Positions 25,420 through 33,908 of a DNA stretch of 46,167 nucleotides are shown here, piece after piece. Position numbers and translations under genes: made by a program. The DNA lies in contig JAUYEI010000077.1 in NCBI GenBank assembly GCA_030691385.1, forward strand, positions 1 to 46,167, read 5' to 3'. Source of the DNA: Azonexus sp. (GTDB lineage Bacteria > Pseudomonadota > Gammaproteobacteria > Burkholderiales > Rhodocyclaceae). The notes under the pieces were generated by a model. That model searched no databases and was not told the DNA's origin. It was given only the letters and a program-made list of their open reading frames with translations. Position 1 is the first letter of the stretch, and each line of letters starts with the position of its first letter.

Positions 25420-26715
25420 ATGTCCGTTCAGGCCCTGTACCAACAAAAACGCATGTCCGCCGCAGATGCCATTCGCGTCGTCAAGAATGGCGACACCATC
25501 GTCGTTCCGACGGCAGTCGGCGAGCCGCCCAGCTTGCTGACCGCGTTGTCCGAAGCGCGGCGCGATTTTCGCGACGTGCAGGTTTCGCAGATTCTGGCCG
25601 TGCGCAAATATGGCTACCTCGACCCGGAAACGGTTGAAAATGTCCGCCACACCGCCTATTTCTACAGCGGCGCGACGCGTCCGGGCGGCAAGGATGGCTG
25701 GGTCGATTTCATTCCGGCCTATTTCTCCGAAATGCCTTCGCTGCTCAACCGTGGCCTGATGCCGGCCGACGTCGTGTTTACCATGGCTTCGCCGATGGAC
25801 GAACACGGTTTCTTCTCGCTGGCGCTGGCGGCAGACTACACGATGGCCGCCATCGACCGGGCGCGTGTCGTCGTCCTTGAAGTCAATCCGAATGTGCCTT
25901 TCGCCAATGGCGACTGCCACATCCACATTTCGCAGGTCACTGCACTGTGCGAGAGCGATGAACCGATTCTCGAAGTCGGGCTGCCCAAGATCGGCCCTGT
26001 CCAGGAAGCCATCGGCAAATACGTCGCCGAGATGATTCCCGACGGCGCCACGCTGCAGATCGGCTACGGCGGCATTCCCGACGCGGTGGTCATGCAGCTG
26101 ACCGACAAGCACGATCTCGGCATTCATACCGAAATGGTCGGCGACGGCATCATGGCGCTGGTCGAGGCCGGTGTCGTGACCAATCGCAAGAAAAACTACC
26201 ACCACGGCAAGATGCTGGCGACCTTCGCGCTCGGCTCGAAGAAGCTCTACCAGTTCATGCACCGCAACCCGGCCCTCGAAATGCACCCGGTCGATTTCAC
26301 CAACGACCCCTACCTGGCCGGCAAGAACGACAACCTGCACGCCATCAATGCGACGATGCAGATCGATTTCCTCGGCCAGTGCGGCTCGGAAAGCCTGGGC
26401 CCGATTCCCTATTCGGGCACCGGCGGCCAGTCCGACTTCGTGCGGGCGGCCAATCGCTCGAACGGCGGCAAGGCCTTCATCGTGCTGCCGGCGACGGCCA
26501 AGGACGACACCATTTCGCGCATCGTGCCCACCCTGTCGCCGGGAACCCATGTGTCGACGAGCAAGAACGACATCAACTATGTCGTCACCGAATTCGGCGT
26601 GGCGCAACTGCGTGGCAAGACGGCCAAGCAGCGCACCGAGGCGCTGATCGGCATCGCTCACCCCAATTTCCGCGGCGAACTGCGCGATGCAGCGAAACGC
26701 CTGAAGCTGCTTTGA
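25420..26715 (+). CDS. Acetyl-CoA hydrolase/CoA-transferase family protein (4-hydroxybutyrate CoA-transferase-like)
   Basis: A 431-residue CoA-transferase of the cat1/AbfT branch. Two alpha/beta domains: N-terminal (DTIVVPTAVGEPPSLLTALS) and C-terminal with LQIGYGGIPDAVVMQL, GIHTEMVGDGIM and FLGQCGSESLGPIPYSGTGG. The glutamate in GIHTEM (E238) is the expected catalytic residue that forms the glutamyl-CoA intermediate. Plausible substrates are acetate with butyryl-, propionyl- or 4-hydroxybutyryl-CoA. The start is supported by AGGAG 8 bases upstream; a short inverted repeat (GGTCAG...CTGACC, about 25351-25369) lies in the 116-base leader. Confidence 0.85.
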   Translation: MSVQALYQQKRMSAADAIRVVKNGDTIVVPTAVGEPPSLLTALSEARRDFRDVQVSQILAVRKYGYLDPETVENVRHTAYFYSGATRPGGKDGWVDFIPAYFSEMPSLLNRGLMPADVVFTMASPMDEHGFFSLALAADYTMAAIDRARVVVLEVNPNVPFANGDCHIHISQVTALCESDEPILEVGLPKIGPVQEAIGKYVAEMIPDGATLQIGYGGIPDAVVMQLTDKHDLGIHTEMVGDGIMALVEAGVVTNRKKNYHHGKMLATFALGSKKLYQFMHRNPALEMHPVDFTNDPYLAGKNDNLHAINATMQIDFLGQCGSESLGPIPYSGTGGQSDFVRAANRSNGGKAFIVLPATAKDDTISRIVPTLSPGTHVSTSKNDINYVVTEFGVAQLRGKTAKQRTEALIGIAHPNFRGELRDAAKRLKLL

Positions 26716-26716
26716 T

Positions 26717-26951
26717 CCTTGAAACCTCAGTTGACCGCTCATCCATCCTCAGCCAGTAGTATGAGTACGGGCCTTTGCGCCTTCGAGGCCATTCACCCGT
26801 TGGCTGACAGCGCGACGTGGCCGCTGGCACGCCTGGTCGGGCGCCCGGCTTTGTCGCTCCTTCTTGCCGGCATGAGCCTGCTGCGTCGTCGCTTCGCGCC
26901 GGCCATCCCGCCCCGGCGCACCATCTGCCACGTCCAACCGAGGTTTCAAGG
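26717..26951 (+). repeat. Complete terminal-inverted-repeat element (copy 3)
   Basis: A 235-bp element with ends CCTTGAAACCTCAGTTGACC and, inverted, CCTTGAAACCTCGGTTGGAC (18 of 21 outer bases pair). It starts two bases after the CoA-transferase stop. Copies of parts lie at 1-123 and 8201-8275. A 64-codon frame from ATG 26761 runs through it (AFEAIHPLADSATWPLARL, then RRRFAPAIPPRRTICHVQPR). Part of that peptide frame is preserved in the other copies, but there is no recognisable protein. Size and ends fit a MITE-like non-autonomous element; a clear target duplication is not visible. Confidence 0.8.
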
Positions 26952-27046
26952 ATGATCGGCGCTTACAATCTGTAGCAATTTTGTTCGCCCGATTGGCCGA
27001 TAATTGGCTATCTTGTAATCAGCTTATTGGTCGATCGGGTGTCATC

Positions 27047-27427
27047 ATGAAATTACGCGCATTACTTGCCGTATTGCTCGCCATGCTCATGGCAGGCATG
27101 GCTACGAGCGCTTCGGCCCACAGTCCGCGGGTCCGTCTCGGCGTTCATGTCGGCGGCCCGGTCTGGGGGGGTGGCTGGGGGTCTGGCTGGGGGCCTGGCT
27201 GGGGGCCTGGCTGGTACCCATCGTACTACTCACCCTATTATTATCCGCCACAGGTGATCGTCGTGCCGCCCCCCCAGCCACAGGTGTATATCGAACAGGC
27301 ACAGGAACCGGCACCCGGCGCCGGCCAGCAGTACTGGTACTTCTGCAAGAGTGCGCAGGGCTATTACCCCTATGTCAAGGAATGTCCTGACGGCTGGCAG
27401 AAGGTTCTGCCGCAACCGGAGAAATGA
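27047..27427 (+). CDS. Small exported Gly/Trp/Tyr/Pro-rich protein
   Basis: A 126-residue secreted protein. Signal peptide ends near SASA-HSP (about residue 24). A low-complexity stretch GGGWGSGWGPGWGPGW is followed by YYSPYYYPPQ and PPPQPQVYIEQ. The C-terminus QYWYFCKSAQGYYPYVKECP has two cysteines and matches a common short domain of proteobacterial surface proteins. Function unknown, probably envelope. The ATG at 27047 was chosen because the signal peptide starts there. Likely co-transcribed with the next gene, 3 bases on. Confidence 0.75.
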   Translation: MKLRALLAVLLAMLMAGMATSASAHSPRVRLGVHVGGPVWGGGWGSGWGPGWGPGWYPSYYSPYYYPPQVIVVPPPQPQVYIEQAQEPAPGAGQQYWYFCKSAQGYYPYVKECPDGWQKVLPQPEK

Positions 27428-27430
27428 ATC

Positions 27431-27964
27431 ATGGCTGACAAGAAATCGCTTCTCCCCCGCGCGGGCCTGATGGGGGGTGCCTTGCTGCTCGGCGCCTGTG
27501 CCGTAATGCCGAGCGGGCCGACTGTCATGGTCTTGCCGGGAACGGGGCAGAGCATCGAGAATTTCAGGGCAGACGACGGGTATTGCCGGCAGTTCGCCCA
27601 CATTCAAATTGGCGGCAAAACGGCTGGCGAGGCATCCCGGGAGTCGGCGGTGACCAGCGCGGCCGTCGGTGCTGCCGTTGGTGCCGTGGCCGGGGCGGCC
27701 ATTGGCGGTGACGGTCGCGGTGCGGCAACCGGAGCCGGCATCGGTTTGCTGCTGGGCAGTGCAGCCGGTTCCGATACGGCGCGTGCCTCGGGTGTCGGCA
27801 CCCAGCGCCAATACGACAACGCTTACATCCAGTGCATGTACAGCAAGGGGCACCGGGTGCCGGTGCCGGCCAACATGGTGTCTACGCGCGCCGTGCGTTC
27901 TTCCGATGCCGGCCTTCCGCCACCACCACCGGGGGCGCCACCGCCGCCGCCCAATGTGAAATAA
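27431..27964 (+). CDS. Glycine-zipper outer-membrane lipoprotein
   Basis: A 177-residue lipoprotein. Signal peptide with lipobox LLGAC gives lipidated C23. A glycine-zipper membrane segment (AAVGAAVGAVAGAAIGG and GAATGAGIGLLLGSAAGS) lies at about 77-117. Conserved YCRQFA and YIQCMYSKGHRVPVP bracket it, as in YMGG-like Gly-zipper proteins. The C-terminus is Pro-rich. It follows the previous gene by 3 bases and is closed by a strong terminator. Confidence 0.82.
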   Translation: MADKKSLLPRAGLMGGALLLGACAVMPSGPTVMVLPGTGQSIENFRADDGYCRQFAHIQIGGKTAGEASRESAVTSAAVGAAVGAVAGAAIGGDGRGAATGAGIGLLLGSAAGSDTARASGVGTQRQYDNAYIQCMYSKGHRVPVPANMVSTRAVRSSDAGLPPPPPGAPPPPPNVK

Positions 27965-27978
27965 GCCTTCAACCATGA

Positions 27979-28012
27979 AAAATGCCCGGCAGGTTATGCC
28001 GGGCATTTTGTT
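27979..28012 (+). terminator. Rho-independent terminator
   Basis: Stem AAAATGCCCGGC / GCCGGGCATTTT with a 7-base loop (AGGTTAT), followed by GTTTTT. It ends the two-gene envelope unit. Its T-run merges into copy F of the 37-bp motif. Confidence 0.9.
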
Positions 28013-28042
28013 TTTGGCCATTTTTTCCGGTTGACCGTAGAA
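28006..28042 (+). repeat. 37-bp dispersed motif, copy F (fused to a terminator)
   Basis: TTTTGTTTTTGGCC, T tract, CCGGTTGACCGTAGAA. Its first bases are the 3' arm and T-tail of the terminator 27979-28012. Confidence 0.85.
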
Positions 28043-28096
28043 GTTCTCCGGAAGGCTCGGAATCAGGTGTGACTCATTCACTTGCCAAAGATAACA

Positions 28097-29041
28097 TCAG
28101 GTGACACCGGCGCTGTGCGCCTGCTGGTCGGCCCAGTAGCTGGAGCGGACCATCGGCGCGCAGGCGGCGCCGGTGAAGCCCATTTTTTTTGCTTCTTCTT
28201 CGTACATCTTGAAGGTGTCGGGATGGACGTAGCGCGTGACCGGCAGGTGATGGCCGGACGGCGCGAGGTACTGGCCGATGGTCAGCATTTCGACGTCGTG
28301 GGCGCGCAGGTCGCGCATGACGTCGAGGATTTCCTCGTCGGTTTCGCCGAGGCCGACCATCAGGCCGGACTTTGTGGAAACGCCGGGATAGCGCGCCTTG
28401 AACTGCTTGAGGAATTCCAGCGAGTGCTTGTAGTCGGCACCGGGGCGCGCCTGCTTGTAGAGGCGCGGCACCGTTTCCATGTTGTGATTCAGCACGTCGG
28501 GCAGGGCGCCGCCGAGGACGTCGAGGGCGACTTCCATGCGGCCACGGAAGTCGGGGACCAGCGTTTCGACGGTGGTGGTCGGCGACAGTTCGCGGGTTGA
28601 GCGAATGACATCGACAAAGTGCTGGGCGCCACCATCGCGCAGGTCATCACGGTCGACGCTGGTGATCACGACGTAACGCAGCTTGAGCGTGGCGACCGAT
28701 TCGGCCAGTTCGCGCGGCTCGTTCGGGTTGGGCGGCAGCGGCTGGCCGTGGCCGACATCACAGAACGGGCAGCGCCGGGTGCAGATGTCACCGAGGATCA
28801 TGAAGGTCGCCGTGCCGCGGCCGAAGCATTCGCCGATGTTCGGGCAGGCGGCTTCTTCGCAGACGGTGTGCAGCTTCTTTTCGCGCAGCATGGTCTTGAT
28901 TTCGCCGAAGCGACCGGCGCTGTTGCCGGCCTTGACGCGTATCCATTCGGGTTTGCGCAGCGGGGTGTCGACCGGCACGATCTTGATCGGGATGCGCGCG
29001 GTTTTGAGTTCGCCTTTTTGCTTGACGCCTTTTTCAGCCAT
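28097..29041 (-). CDS. lipA: Lipoyl synthase
   Basis: A 314-residue radical SAM enzyme that inserts two sulfurs into octanoyl groups. The auxiliary cluster cysteines are C61, C66, C72 ([12 protein letters not shown]) and the radical SAM cluster cysteines are C87, C91, C94 (CTRRCPFC). The C-terminal serine motif reads RSSYWAD. Its start overlaps the lipB end by 8 bases, so it is the last gene of the dacA-dat-ybeD-lipB-lipA operon. Confidence 0.97.
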   Translation of the reverse strand: MAEKGVKQKGELKTARIPIKIVPVDTPLRKPEWIRVKAGNSAGRFGEIKTMLREKKLHTVCEEAACPNIGECFGRGTATFMILGDICTRRCPFCDVGHGQPLPPNPNEPRELAESVATLKLRYVVITSVDRDDLRDGGAQHFVDVIRSTRELSPTTTVETLVPDFRGRMEVALDVLGGALPDVLNHNMETVPRLYKQARPGADYKHSLEFLKQFKARYPGVSTKSGLMVGLGETDEEILDVMRDLRAHDVEMLTIGQYLAPSGHHLPVTRYVHPDTFKMYEEEAKKMGFTGAACAPMVRSSYWADQQAHSAGVT

Positions 29042-29651
29042 GTTGTTTGTCCAGTTGCTGTAGCAAGTGTTGAGAGAGTTGCTCGCCGGCCTCGTGAGCC
29101 GTGAGCGGAATATTGAAGTCCTTGGTCTGGATGATCTTCAGGCCAGCATAGCCGCAGGGATTGATCGCGGCAAAGGGGGAAAGGTCCATATCGACATTGA
29201 GCGAGACGCCGTGATACGAGCAGCCGTTGCGGATGCGCAGGCCGAGGGCGGCGATCTTGGCCTCGCCGACATAGACGCCGGGGGCGCCATCGCGCTGTTC
29301 GGCGGTGACGCCATGCTTGGCCAGCAGGTTGATGACGGCCTGCTCGATGGCGGTGACCAGTTCGCGCACCTTGATTTTCAGGCGCGCCAGGTCGAGCAGC
29401 AGGTAGATTACGACCTGGCCGGGGCCGTGGTAGGTCACCTGACCGCCACGGTCGATCTTGACGATGGGGATGCCGACATCCTTGAGGATGTGTTCCGGCT
29501 TGCCGGCCTGGCCGAGGGTATAGACCGGCGGGTGCTCGACGATCCAGATTTCGTCCGGCGTTTCGGCCGTGCGGCTGGCCGTGAAATCCTGCATGGCCTG
29601 GAAGGTGGGTTGGTAATCGACCCGGCCCAGGCGCTTGACGACAGGAGGCAC
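29034..29651 (-). CDS. lipB: Octanoyl-ACP:protein N-octanoyltransferase LipB
   Basis: A 205-residue transferase that moves octanoate from ACP to lipoyl domains. [20 protein letters not shown] (about 68-87) and the catalytic pair K132 ([15 protein letters not shown]) and C166 ([10 protein letters not shown]) are present. The start is GTG at 29651, directly next to the ybeD stop, with GGAGG-like sequence upstream. It feeds LipA, encoded downstream. Confidence 0.95.
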   Translation of the reverse strand: MPPVVKRLGRVDYQPTFQAMQDFTASRTAETPDEIWIVEHPPVYTLGQAGKPEHILKDVGIPIVKIDRGGQVTYHGPGQVVIYLLLDLARLKIKVRELVTAIEQAVINLLAKHGVTAEQRDGAPGVYVGEAKIAALGLRIRNGCSYHGVSLNVDMDLSPFAAINPCGYAGLKIIQTKDFNIPLTAHEAGEQLSQHLLQQLDKQHG

Positions 29652-29921
29652 TTACAGCACGACCTTGATCAGCGGATGGCCGCTCAGGTCGGTGTAGAGC
29701 GCGTCGAGTTGTGGCTTGGAAGTGGCGATCACGGTGCACGTCAGGCTCAGGTAGTTGCCGCCCGAGCTGGCGCGCATTTCCATCGTTGCGCCATCGAAGT
29801 CCGGGGCGTGCACGGTGACGATGTCGAGGACGACCTGAGCCAGGCTGTCGTCAGCCTTGCCCATGATCTTCAGGGGGAATTCACAGGGGAATTCGAGGAG
29901 GGTGTCCTTGTACGAAGCCAT
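29652..29921 (-). CDS. ybeD: DUF493 family protein (YbeD-like)
   Basis: An 89-residue protein with the DUF493 pattern (LLEFPCEFPLKIMGK, then SSGGNYLSLTCTVIATSKPQ, ending LYTDLSGHPLIKVVL). It is a small ACT-like fold of unknown function that almost always sits beside lipB. It abuts lipB with zero spacing. A regulatory role in lipoate metabolism has been guessed from this linkage, without firm evidence. Confidence 0.9.
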   Translation of the reverse strand: MASYKDTLLEFPCEFPLKIMGKADDSLAQVVLDIVTVHAPDFDGATMEMRASSGGNYLSLTCTVIATSKPQLDALYTDLSGHPLIKVVL

Positions 29922-29922
29922 T

Positions 29923-30798
29923 TCAGCCTTTGCGCATTACGGTGTTCTTGAAGTCCTGGTACCACTGCCACATCTGTCCGGCCAGCGGGCCGGGTTTTCC
30001 GTTGCCAACGGGCTGGCCGTCGAGGGTGGTGATCGCCAGAATCTCTTTTGTCGATGAGGTCATCCAGACCTCGTCGGCGGCACGAAGTTCAGTTTCTTCA
30101 ATTTCGGCGATTTTTACCGGTTGACCGTGGGATTCGGCCAATTCGAGGATCACGTCGTAGGTAATGCCCGGCAGCATTAGCTGCGTCTTGGGCGGCGCGC
30201 ACAGCACGCCATCCTTGACGATGAAAATGTTCGAGGCCGCGCCTTCCTTCATGCGGCCGTCGCGAATCAGCAGCGCTTCGGCGCAACCTTGCTCGACGGC
30301 CTGCTGGCGGGCCAGCACGTTGGCGAGCAGCGAGATGACCTTCAAATCGCAGCGCGACCAGCGCAGGTCGGGCACGGTGATGGCCGCCACGCCCTTGGCG
30401 CGGATGTCAGCCGGCGTGGTGACCAGCGGCGAAGCAAAGGCGAAGGCGGTCGGCGTCACGCTGGCCGGCGGAAAGGCGTGGTCGCGCTTGTCGTCGGCGC
30501 CCCGCGTGACTTGCAGGTAGATCGACTGGTCTTCCCACGGCGCGGTTTCGATCAGTTTCAGGACAACGGCCTTCCAGCCATCGGCCGTCAGCGGATTGGC
30601 CAGCTTGATGCCATCGAGCGTCGCCTGCAGGCGCTTGAGGTGTTCGTCGACACGGAACACCCGGCGCGAATAAACCGGGATCACTTCATAGACGCCGTCG
30701 CCGTACAGAAAGCCGCGGTCGAGCGGCGAAATGCCCGCTTCGGCCAGCGGTTTGAACTGGCCGTTCAGGTAAACGGGATCGGCGACGTAGGGCGTCAT
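29923..30798 (-). CDS. dat: Class IV aminotransferase, D-amino acid transaminase-like
   Basis: A 291-residue PLP enzyme. Catalytic lysine in SRCDLKVISLLANVLARQQA, and the PLP-ring glutamate in MKEGAASNIF. The N-terminal block is LDRGFLYGDGVYEVIPVYSR. It supplies D-glutamate or D-alanine, in line with the adjacent PBP gene. I set the start at 30798 (MTPYVADPVYLNGQF), after the dacA stop. The segment ESHGQPVKIAEIEETE (about residues 222-237) is encoded by copy G of the 37-bp motif, antisense. Confidence 0.88.
   Translation of the reverse strand: MTPYVADPVYLNGQFKPLAEAGISPLDRGFLYGDGVYEVIPVYSRRVFRVDEHLKRLQATLDGIKLANPLTADGWKAVVLKLIETAPWEDQSIYLQVTRGADDKRDHAFPPASVTPTAFAFASPLVTTPADIRAKGVAAITVPDLRWSRCDLKVISLLANVLARQQAVEQGCAEALLIRDGRMKEGAASNIFIVKDGVLCAPPKTQLMLPGITYDVILELAESHGQPVKIAEIEETELRAADEVWMTSSTKEILAITTLDGQPVGNGKPGPLAGQMWQWYQDFKNTVMRKG
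30096..30132 (+). repeat. 37-bp dispersed motif, copy G (inside dat)
   Basis: CTTCAATTTCGGCG, T tract, ACCGGTTGACCGTGGGA. It is antisense to dat, in a region where family members have a comparable segment and no gap seems needed. Confidence 0.85.
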
Positions 30799-30802
30799 GG
30801 GC

Positions 30803-31942
30803 TTAGTTGAACCAGAGTCGGATGGTGTCGAGGATGCGAATGAAGATGTTGCCGAGTGGCACGTTTTCAAGAGCGACGACCGGATATTCGCCATAAACCT
30901 TGCCATCAATGGTCACCTTGAGCACGCCGAGCTTCTGTCCGGCCGCGATCGGCGCAATCAGGCGTGGTTCGGCGACGAACTCGCTCTTCACCTTGTCGGC
31001 ATAACCCTTGGGCACGGCGATCGACAGGTCGCTCGTGAAGCCGGCCTTGACTTCACTCTGGGCGCCCTTCCAGGCGCGCAACGAGGCCACGGCCTGATCC
31101 TTGGCAAACAGCGTGACGGCGTCGTAGGAGATATAGCCCCAGTTGAGCAGCTTCTGCGACTCGCTGGCCCGGGCGCTGTCCGAGGCGGTGCCGAGGACCA
31201 CCGAAAGCAGGCGGCGCTTGTCGCGCAGCGCCGACGAAATCAGGCAATAGCCGGCCGCCTCGGTGTGGCCGGTCTTGACGCCGTCGACCGTCGGGTCAAT
31301 GAAGAGCAGGCGGTTGCGGTTGGGCTGGGTGATGTTGTTGTAGCGGAATTCCTTCATCGAGTAGTACTTGCCGTACTCCGCCGGGAAGTCGCGGATCAGG
31401 GCGGAAGCGAGCAGGGACAGGTCGCGTGCCGTCGTGTAGTGCTCGGGGTCGGGCAGGCCGGTCGAGTTGCGGAAGCTCGATGCATTCATGCCCAAGCGTT
31501 GCGCCTCGCGGTTCATCATCTGCGCGAAGTTCTCCTCGCTGCCAGCGATGCCTTCGGCCAGCGTGACGCAGGCGTCGTTGCCGGACTGGACGATCATGCC
31601 CTTGATGAGGTCTTCGACCGGCACTTGCGTGTCGACCCGGACGAACATCTTGGAACCGCCGGTGCGCCAGGCTTTCTCGGAAACCGGCAGGGGTTGCTCA
31701 AGGGCCAGGGTCTTCTTGTGCAGAGCGGCGAAAGTCAGGTAGGCCGTCATGAGCTTGGTCAGCGAGGCCGGCTCGAGGCGCTCGTCGGGTTTTTCTGCGG
31801 TCAACACCTGATTCGAGCCCATTTCCAGCAGCAGCCAGGATTTGGCGGCCAGCGCCGGTGGCACTGGCAGTTGTTGAGCCAAGGCTTGGGCGGCGATGAG
31901 AAGGCTCAGGGCGAGAAGGGCGGTCTTGCGGAACAGCGGCAT
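30803..31942 (-). CDS. dacA: D-alanyl-D-alanine carboxypeptidase (PBP5/6-type)
   Basis: A 379-residue low-molecular-weight penicillin-binding protein that trims peptidoglycan pentapeptides. Signal peptide ends at ALA (about residue 22). Active-site motifs are S60-L-T-K63, S120-G-N122 and K223-T-G225. The C-terminus carries the PBP5 beta domain and an amphipathic membrane anchor (LGNIFIRILDTIRLWFN). The start at 31942 coincides with the signal peptide. First gene of the lip operon. Confidence 0.95.
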   Translation of the reverse strand: MPLFRKTALLALSLLIAAQALAQQLPVPPALAAKSWLLLEMGSNQVLTAEKPDERLEPASLTKLMTAYLTFAALHKKTLALEQPLPVSEKAWRTGGSKMFVRVDTQVPVEDLIKGMIVQSGNDACVTLAEGIAGSEENFAQMMNREAQRLGMNASSFRNSTGLPDPEHYTTARDLSLLASALIRDFPAEYGKYYSMKEFRYNNITQPNRNRLLFIDPTVDGVKTGHTEAAGYCLISSALRDKRRLLSVVLGTASDSARASESQKLLNWGYISYDAVTLFAKDQAVASLRAWKGAQSEVKAGFTSDLSIAVPKGYADKVKSEFVAEPRLIAPIAAGQKLGVLKVTIDGKVYGEYPVVALENVPLGNIFIRILDTIRLWFN

Positions 31943-31976
31943 CGTTTTGACTTTATTTTGCGTTGGGGGGTGAGGA

Positions 31977-32885
31977 TTATAACCTCGGCTCAATCGCGCC
32001 TTGCGGCGCCGCGGCACAAAGCGCCTCGACGGCCGGGTGGTGGATGCGGCGTTCGTTGGAGATGGCGAAAATGTGTTCGCTGACCCCGATCATGGCCCCG
32101 AGCGGAACCGCTTCCAACTGATTGGCGACTTGCTCGGCAAGCGCCAGCGGGGCCGGAAAAATACCCAGCCCGCCGCGCCCGAAGGTCGTCATGAGGGCGC
32201 TGTCTTCGAACTCGCCAACGACTTTAGGGTGGATGTTTGTGTTTTCCAGCCAGCGGTCGATACGGCCGCGCAGTGCATTGTGGCGGGTGGGCAAAAGCAG
32301 CGGAGCGCCGTCCAGGCTCTTCGGGAAACCCGGGCGGTAGCGCTCGGCCATCGCCGGTTGTGCGAACAATCCCGTGGCAAATTCGCCAAGCGGCGTGCTG
32401 AACACCTTGAGATTGGCGCTGACCGGAGCAGCCCGGTCGGTCAGCACGACATCGAGTCGGTGCAGGGCAAGGTCGGCGAGCAGGGTTTCGAATTCACCTT
32501 CGTCGCAAATCAGGCGGACATCGGCCGGCATGCTGGTCACTGTTGACAGCAGGCGGTAGGCCAGCAGTTTGGGAATGCCGTCGGAAATGCCGGCGCGCAA
32601 GCGAAGTGTGGAGTCGCTACCAACGCCTTCGACAGCTTCGGTCAGCGCCTCGCCGAGTTGGAAGATCTGGTCGGCGTAGCCCTGGGCAACCCGTCCGGCC
32701 TCGCTCAGTACCAGGCCGCGTCCCTGGCTGTTGAACAGGGCTTTGCCCAGTTGCCGTTCCAGCAACGAAAGCTGTCCGCTGATGGTCTGAACGGCGACGC
32801 CCAGGCGTTCAGCTGCCCGGGTGATGCTGCCTTCCTGGGCGACGACCCAAAAGTAATGAAGATGTTTATAGTTAATGGGTGTCAT
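31977..32885 (-). CDS. nhaR: LysR-family regulator NhaR
   Basis: A 302-residue LysR-type transcription factor. The helix-turn-helix lies at about 18-45 ([20 protein letters not shown]), preceded by the NhaR-typical [16 protein letters not shown]. The C-terminal effector domain follows. In E. coli NhaR activates the sodium/proton antiporter nhaA and envelope genes in response to sodium. No nhaA lies nearby. It is divergent from htpX, 102 bases away, so it might control htpX, but that is only proximity. Confidence 0.9.
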   Translation of the reverse strand: MTPINYKHLHYFWVVAQEGSITRAAERLGVAVQTISGQLSLLERQLGKALFNSQGRGLVLSEAGRVAQGYADQIFQLGEALTEAVEGVGSDSTLRLRAGISDGIPKLLAYRLLSTVTSMPADVRLICDEGEFETLLADLALHRLDVVLTDRAAPVSANLKVFSTPLGEFATGLFAQPAMAERYRPGFPKSLDGAPLLLPTRHNALRGRIDRWLENTNIHPKVVGEFEDSALMTTFGRGGLGIFPAPLALAEQVANQLEAVPLGAMIGVSEHIFAISNERRIHHPAVEALCAAAPQGAIEPRL

Positions 32886-32987
32886 GGGTTCTACAGGAAA
32901 AACCGAAGAGTGTTTCCATTTTGCTCCCATTTTTTAGTTTGTTGCAATGCAATAACATCCGCGTGTTTCTCTTTCGAGGAGTTGATC

Positions 32988-33866
32988 ATGAAACGCATTG
33001 TCCTTTTTCTCGCCACCAACCTCGCGGTCATGCTGGTTCTCAGCGTGACCACCAGTCTGCTTGGCGTCAATAAGTTCCTGACGGCCAACGGCCTGAATGT
33101 CGGCATGCTGCTCGTCTTCGCCGCTGTCATCGGCTTCGGCGGTGCCTTCATTTCGCTGCTCATGTCGAAGACCATGGCCAAGTGGAGCACCGGCGCCCGG
33201 GTCATCGAGTCGCCGAATTCGTCGACCGAAATGTGGCTGGTTGACACCGTTGCCAAGCTGGCCAAGCGCGCCAACCTGCCGATGCCGGAAGTCGCCATCT
33301 ACGATGGCGAGCCGAATGCCTTCGCCACCGGCGCCAGCAAGAACAGCTCTCTGGTCGCTGTATCGACCGGCCTGCTCCAGGGCATGACGCGTGACGAAGC
33401 CGAAGCGGTGCTGGCCCACGAAGTCGCCCACATCGCCAACGGCGACATGGTGACGATGACGCTGATCCAGGGCGTGGTGAATACCTTCGTCGTCTTCCTG
33501 TCACGCATCGTCGGCTACCTGGTCGATGGCTTCCTGCGTCGTGGCGATAGTGAAAACACCGGCCCGGGCATTGGCTACATGGTGACCAGCCTGATCTGCG
33601 AAGTCGTCTTCGGTCTGCTCGCCAGCATCATTGTCGCCTGGTTCTCGCGGCAGCGCGAATTCCGCGCTGATGCCGGTGCGTCCGGCCTGATGGGCTCGCC
33701 GGTGCCGATGCAGAACGCGCTGCGTCGCCTGGGCAGTCTGCACACCGAGCCGTTGCCGCAAAACATGGCAGCGTCGGGCATTGCTGGTGGCAAAGGCGGT
33801 TTCATGGCACTGTTCTCGACGCACCCGCCACTGGAAGAACGTATTGCCGCATTGGGAGGCCGTTGA
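32988..33866 (+). CDS. htpX: Membrane zinc metalloprotease HtpX
   Basis: A 292-residue inner-membrane protease that degrades damaged membrane proteins. Two N-terminal helices (about 5-25 and 36-58), the M48 zinc motif H144-E-x-x-H148 ([13 protein letters not shown]) and two later helices near 155-175 and 195-220. The third ligand lies in [15 protein letters not shown]. The start at 32988 is preceded by GAGGAG. HtpX genes are commonly envelope-stress induced. Confidence 0.95.
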   Translation: MKRIVLFLATNLAVMLVLSVTTSLLGVNKFLTANGLNVGMLLVFAAVIGFGGAFISLLMSKTMAKWSTGARVIESPNSSTEMWLVDTVAKLAKRANLPMPEVAIYDGEPNAFATGASKNSSLVAVSTGLLQGMTRDEAEAVLAHEVAHIANGDMVTMTLIQGVVNTFVVFLSRIVGYLVDGFLRRGDSENTGPGIGYMVTSLICEVVFGLLASIIVAWFSRQREFRADAGASGLMGSPVPMQNALRRLGSLHTEPLPQNMAASGIAGGKGGFMALFSTHPPLEERIAALGGR

Positions 33867-33908
33867 TCGTAGCCATTCAGTGGCATGCGGTTTGCTGGGT
33901 AAAAATTT

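Noticed and set aside
26761..26952. Small 64-codon frame inside the inverted-repeat element as a gene.
   Set aside because: The start is not shared by the other copies and no family is recognised; reported only as a property of the element.
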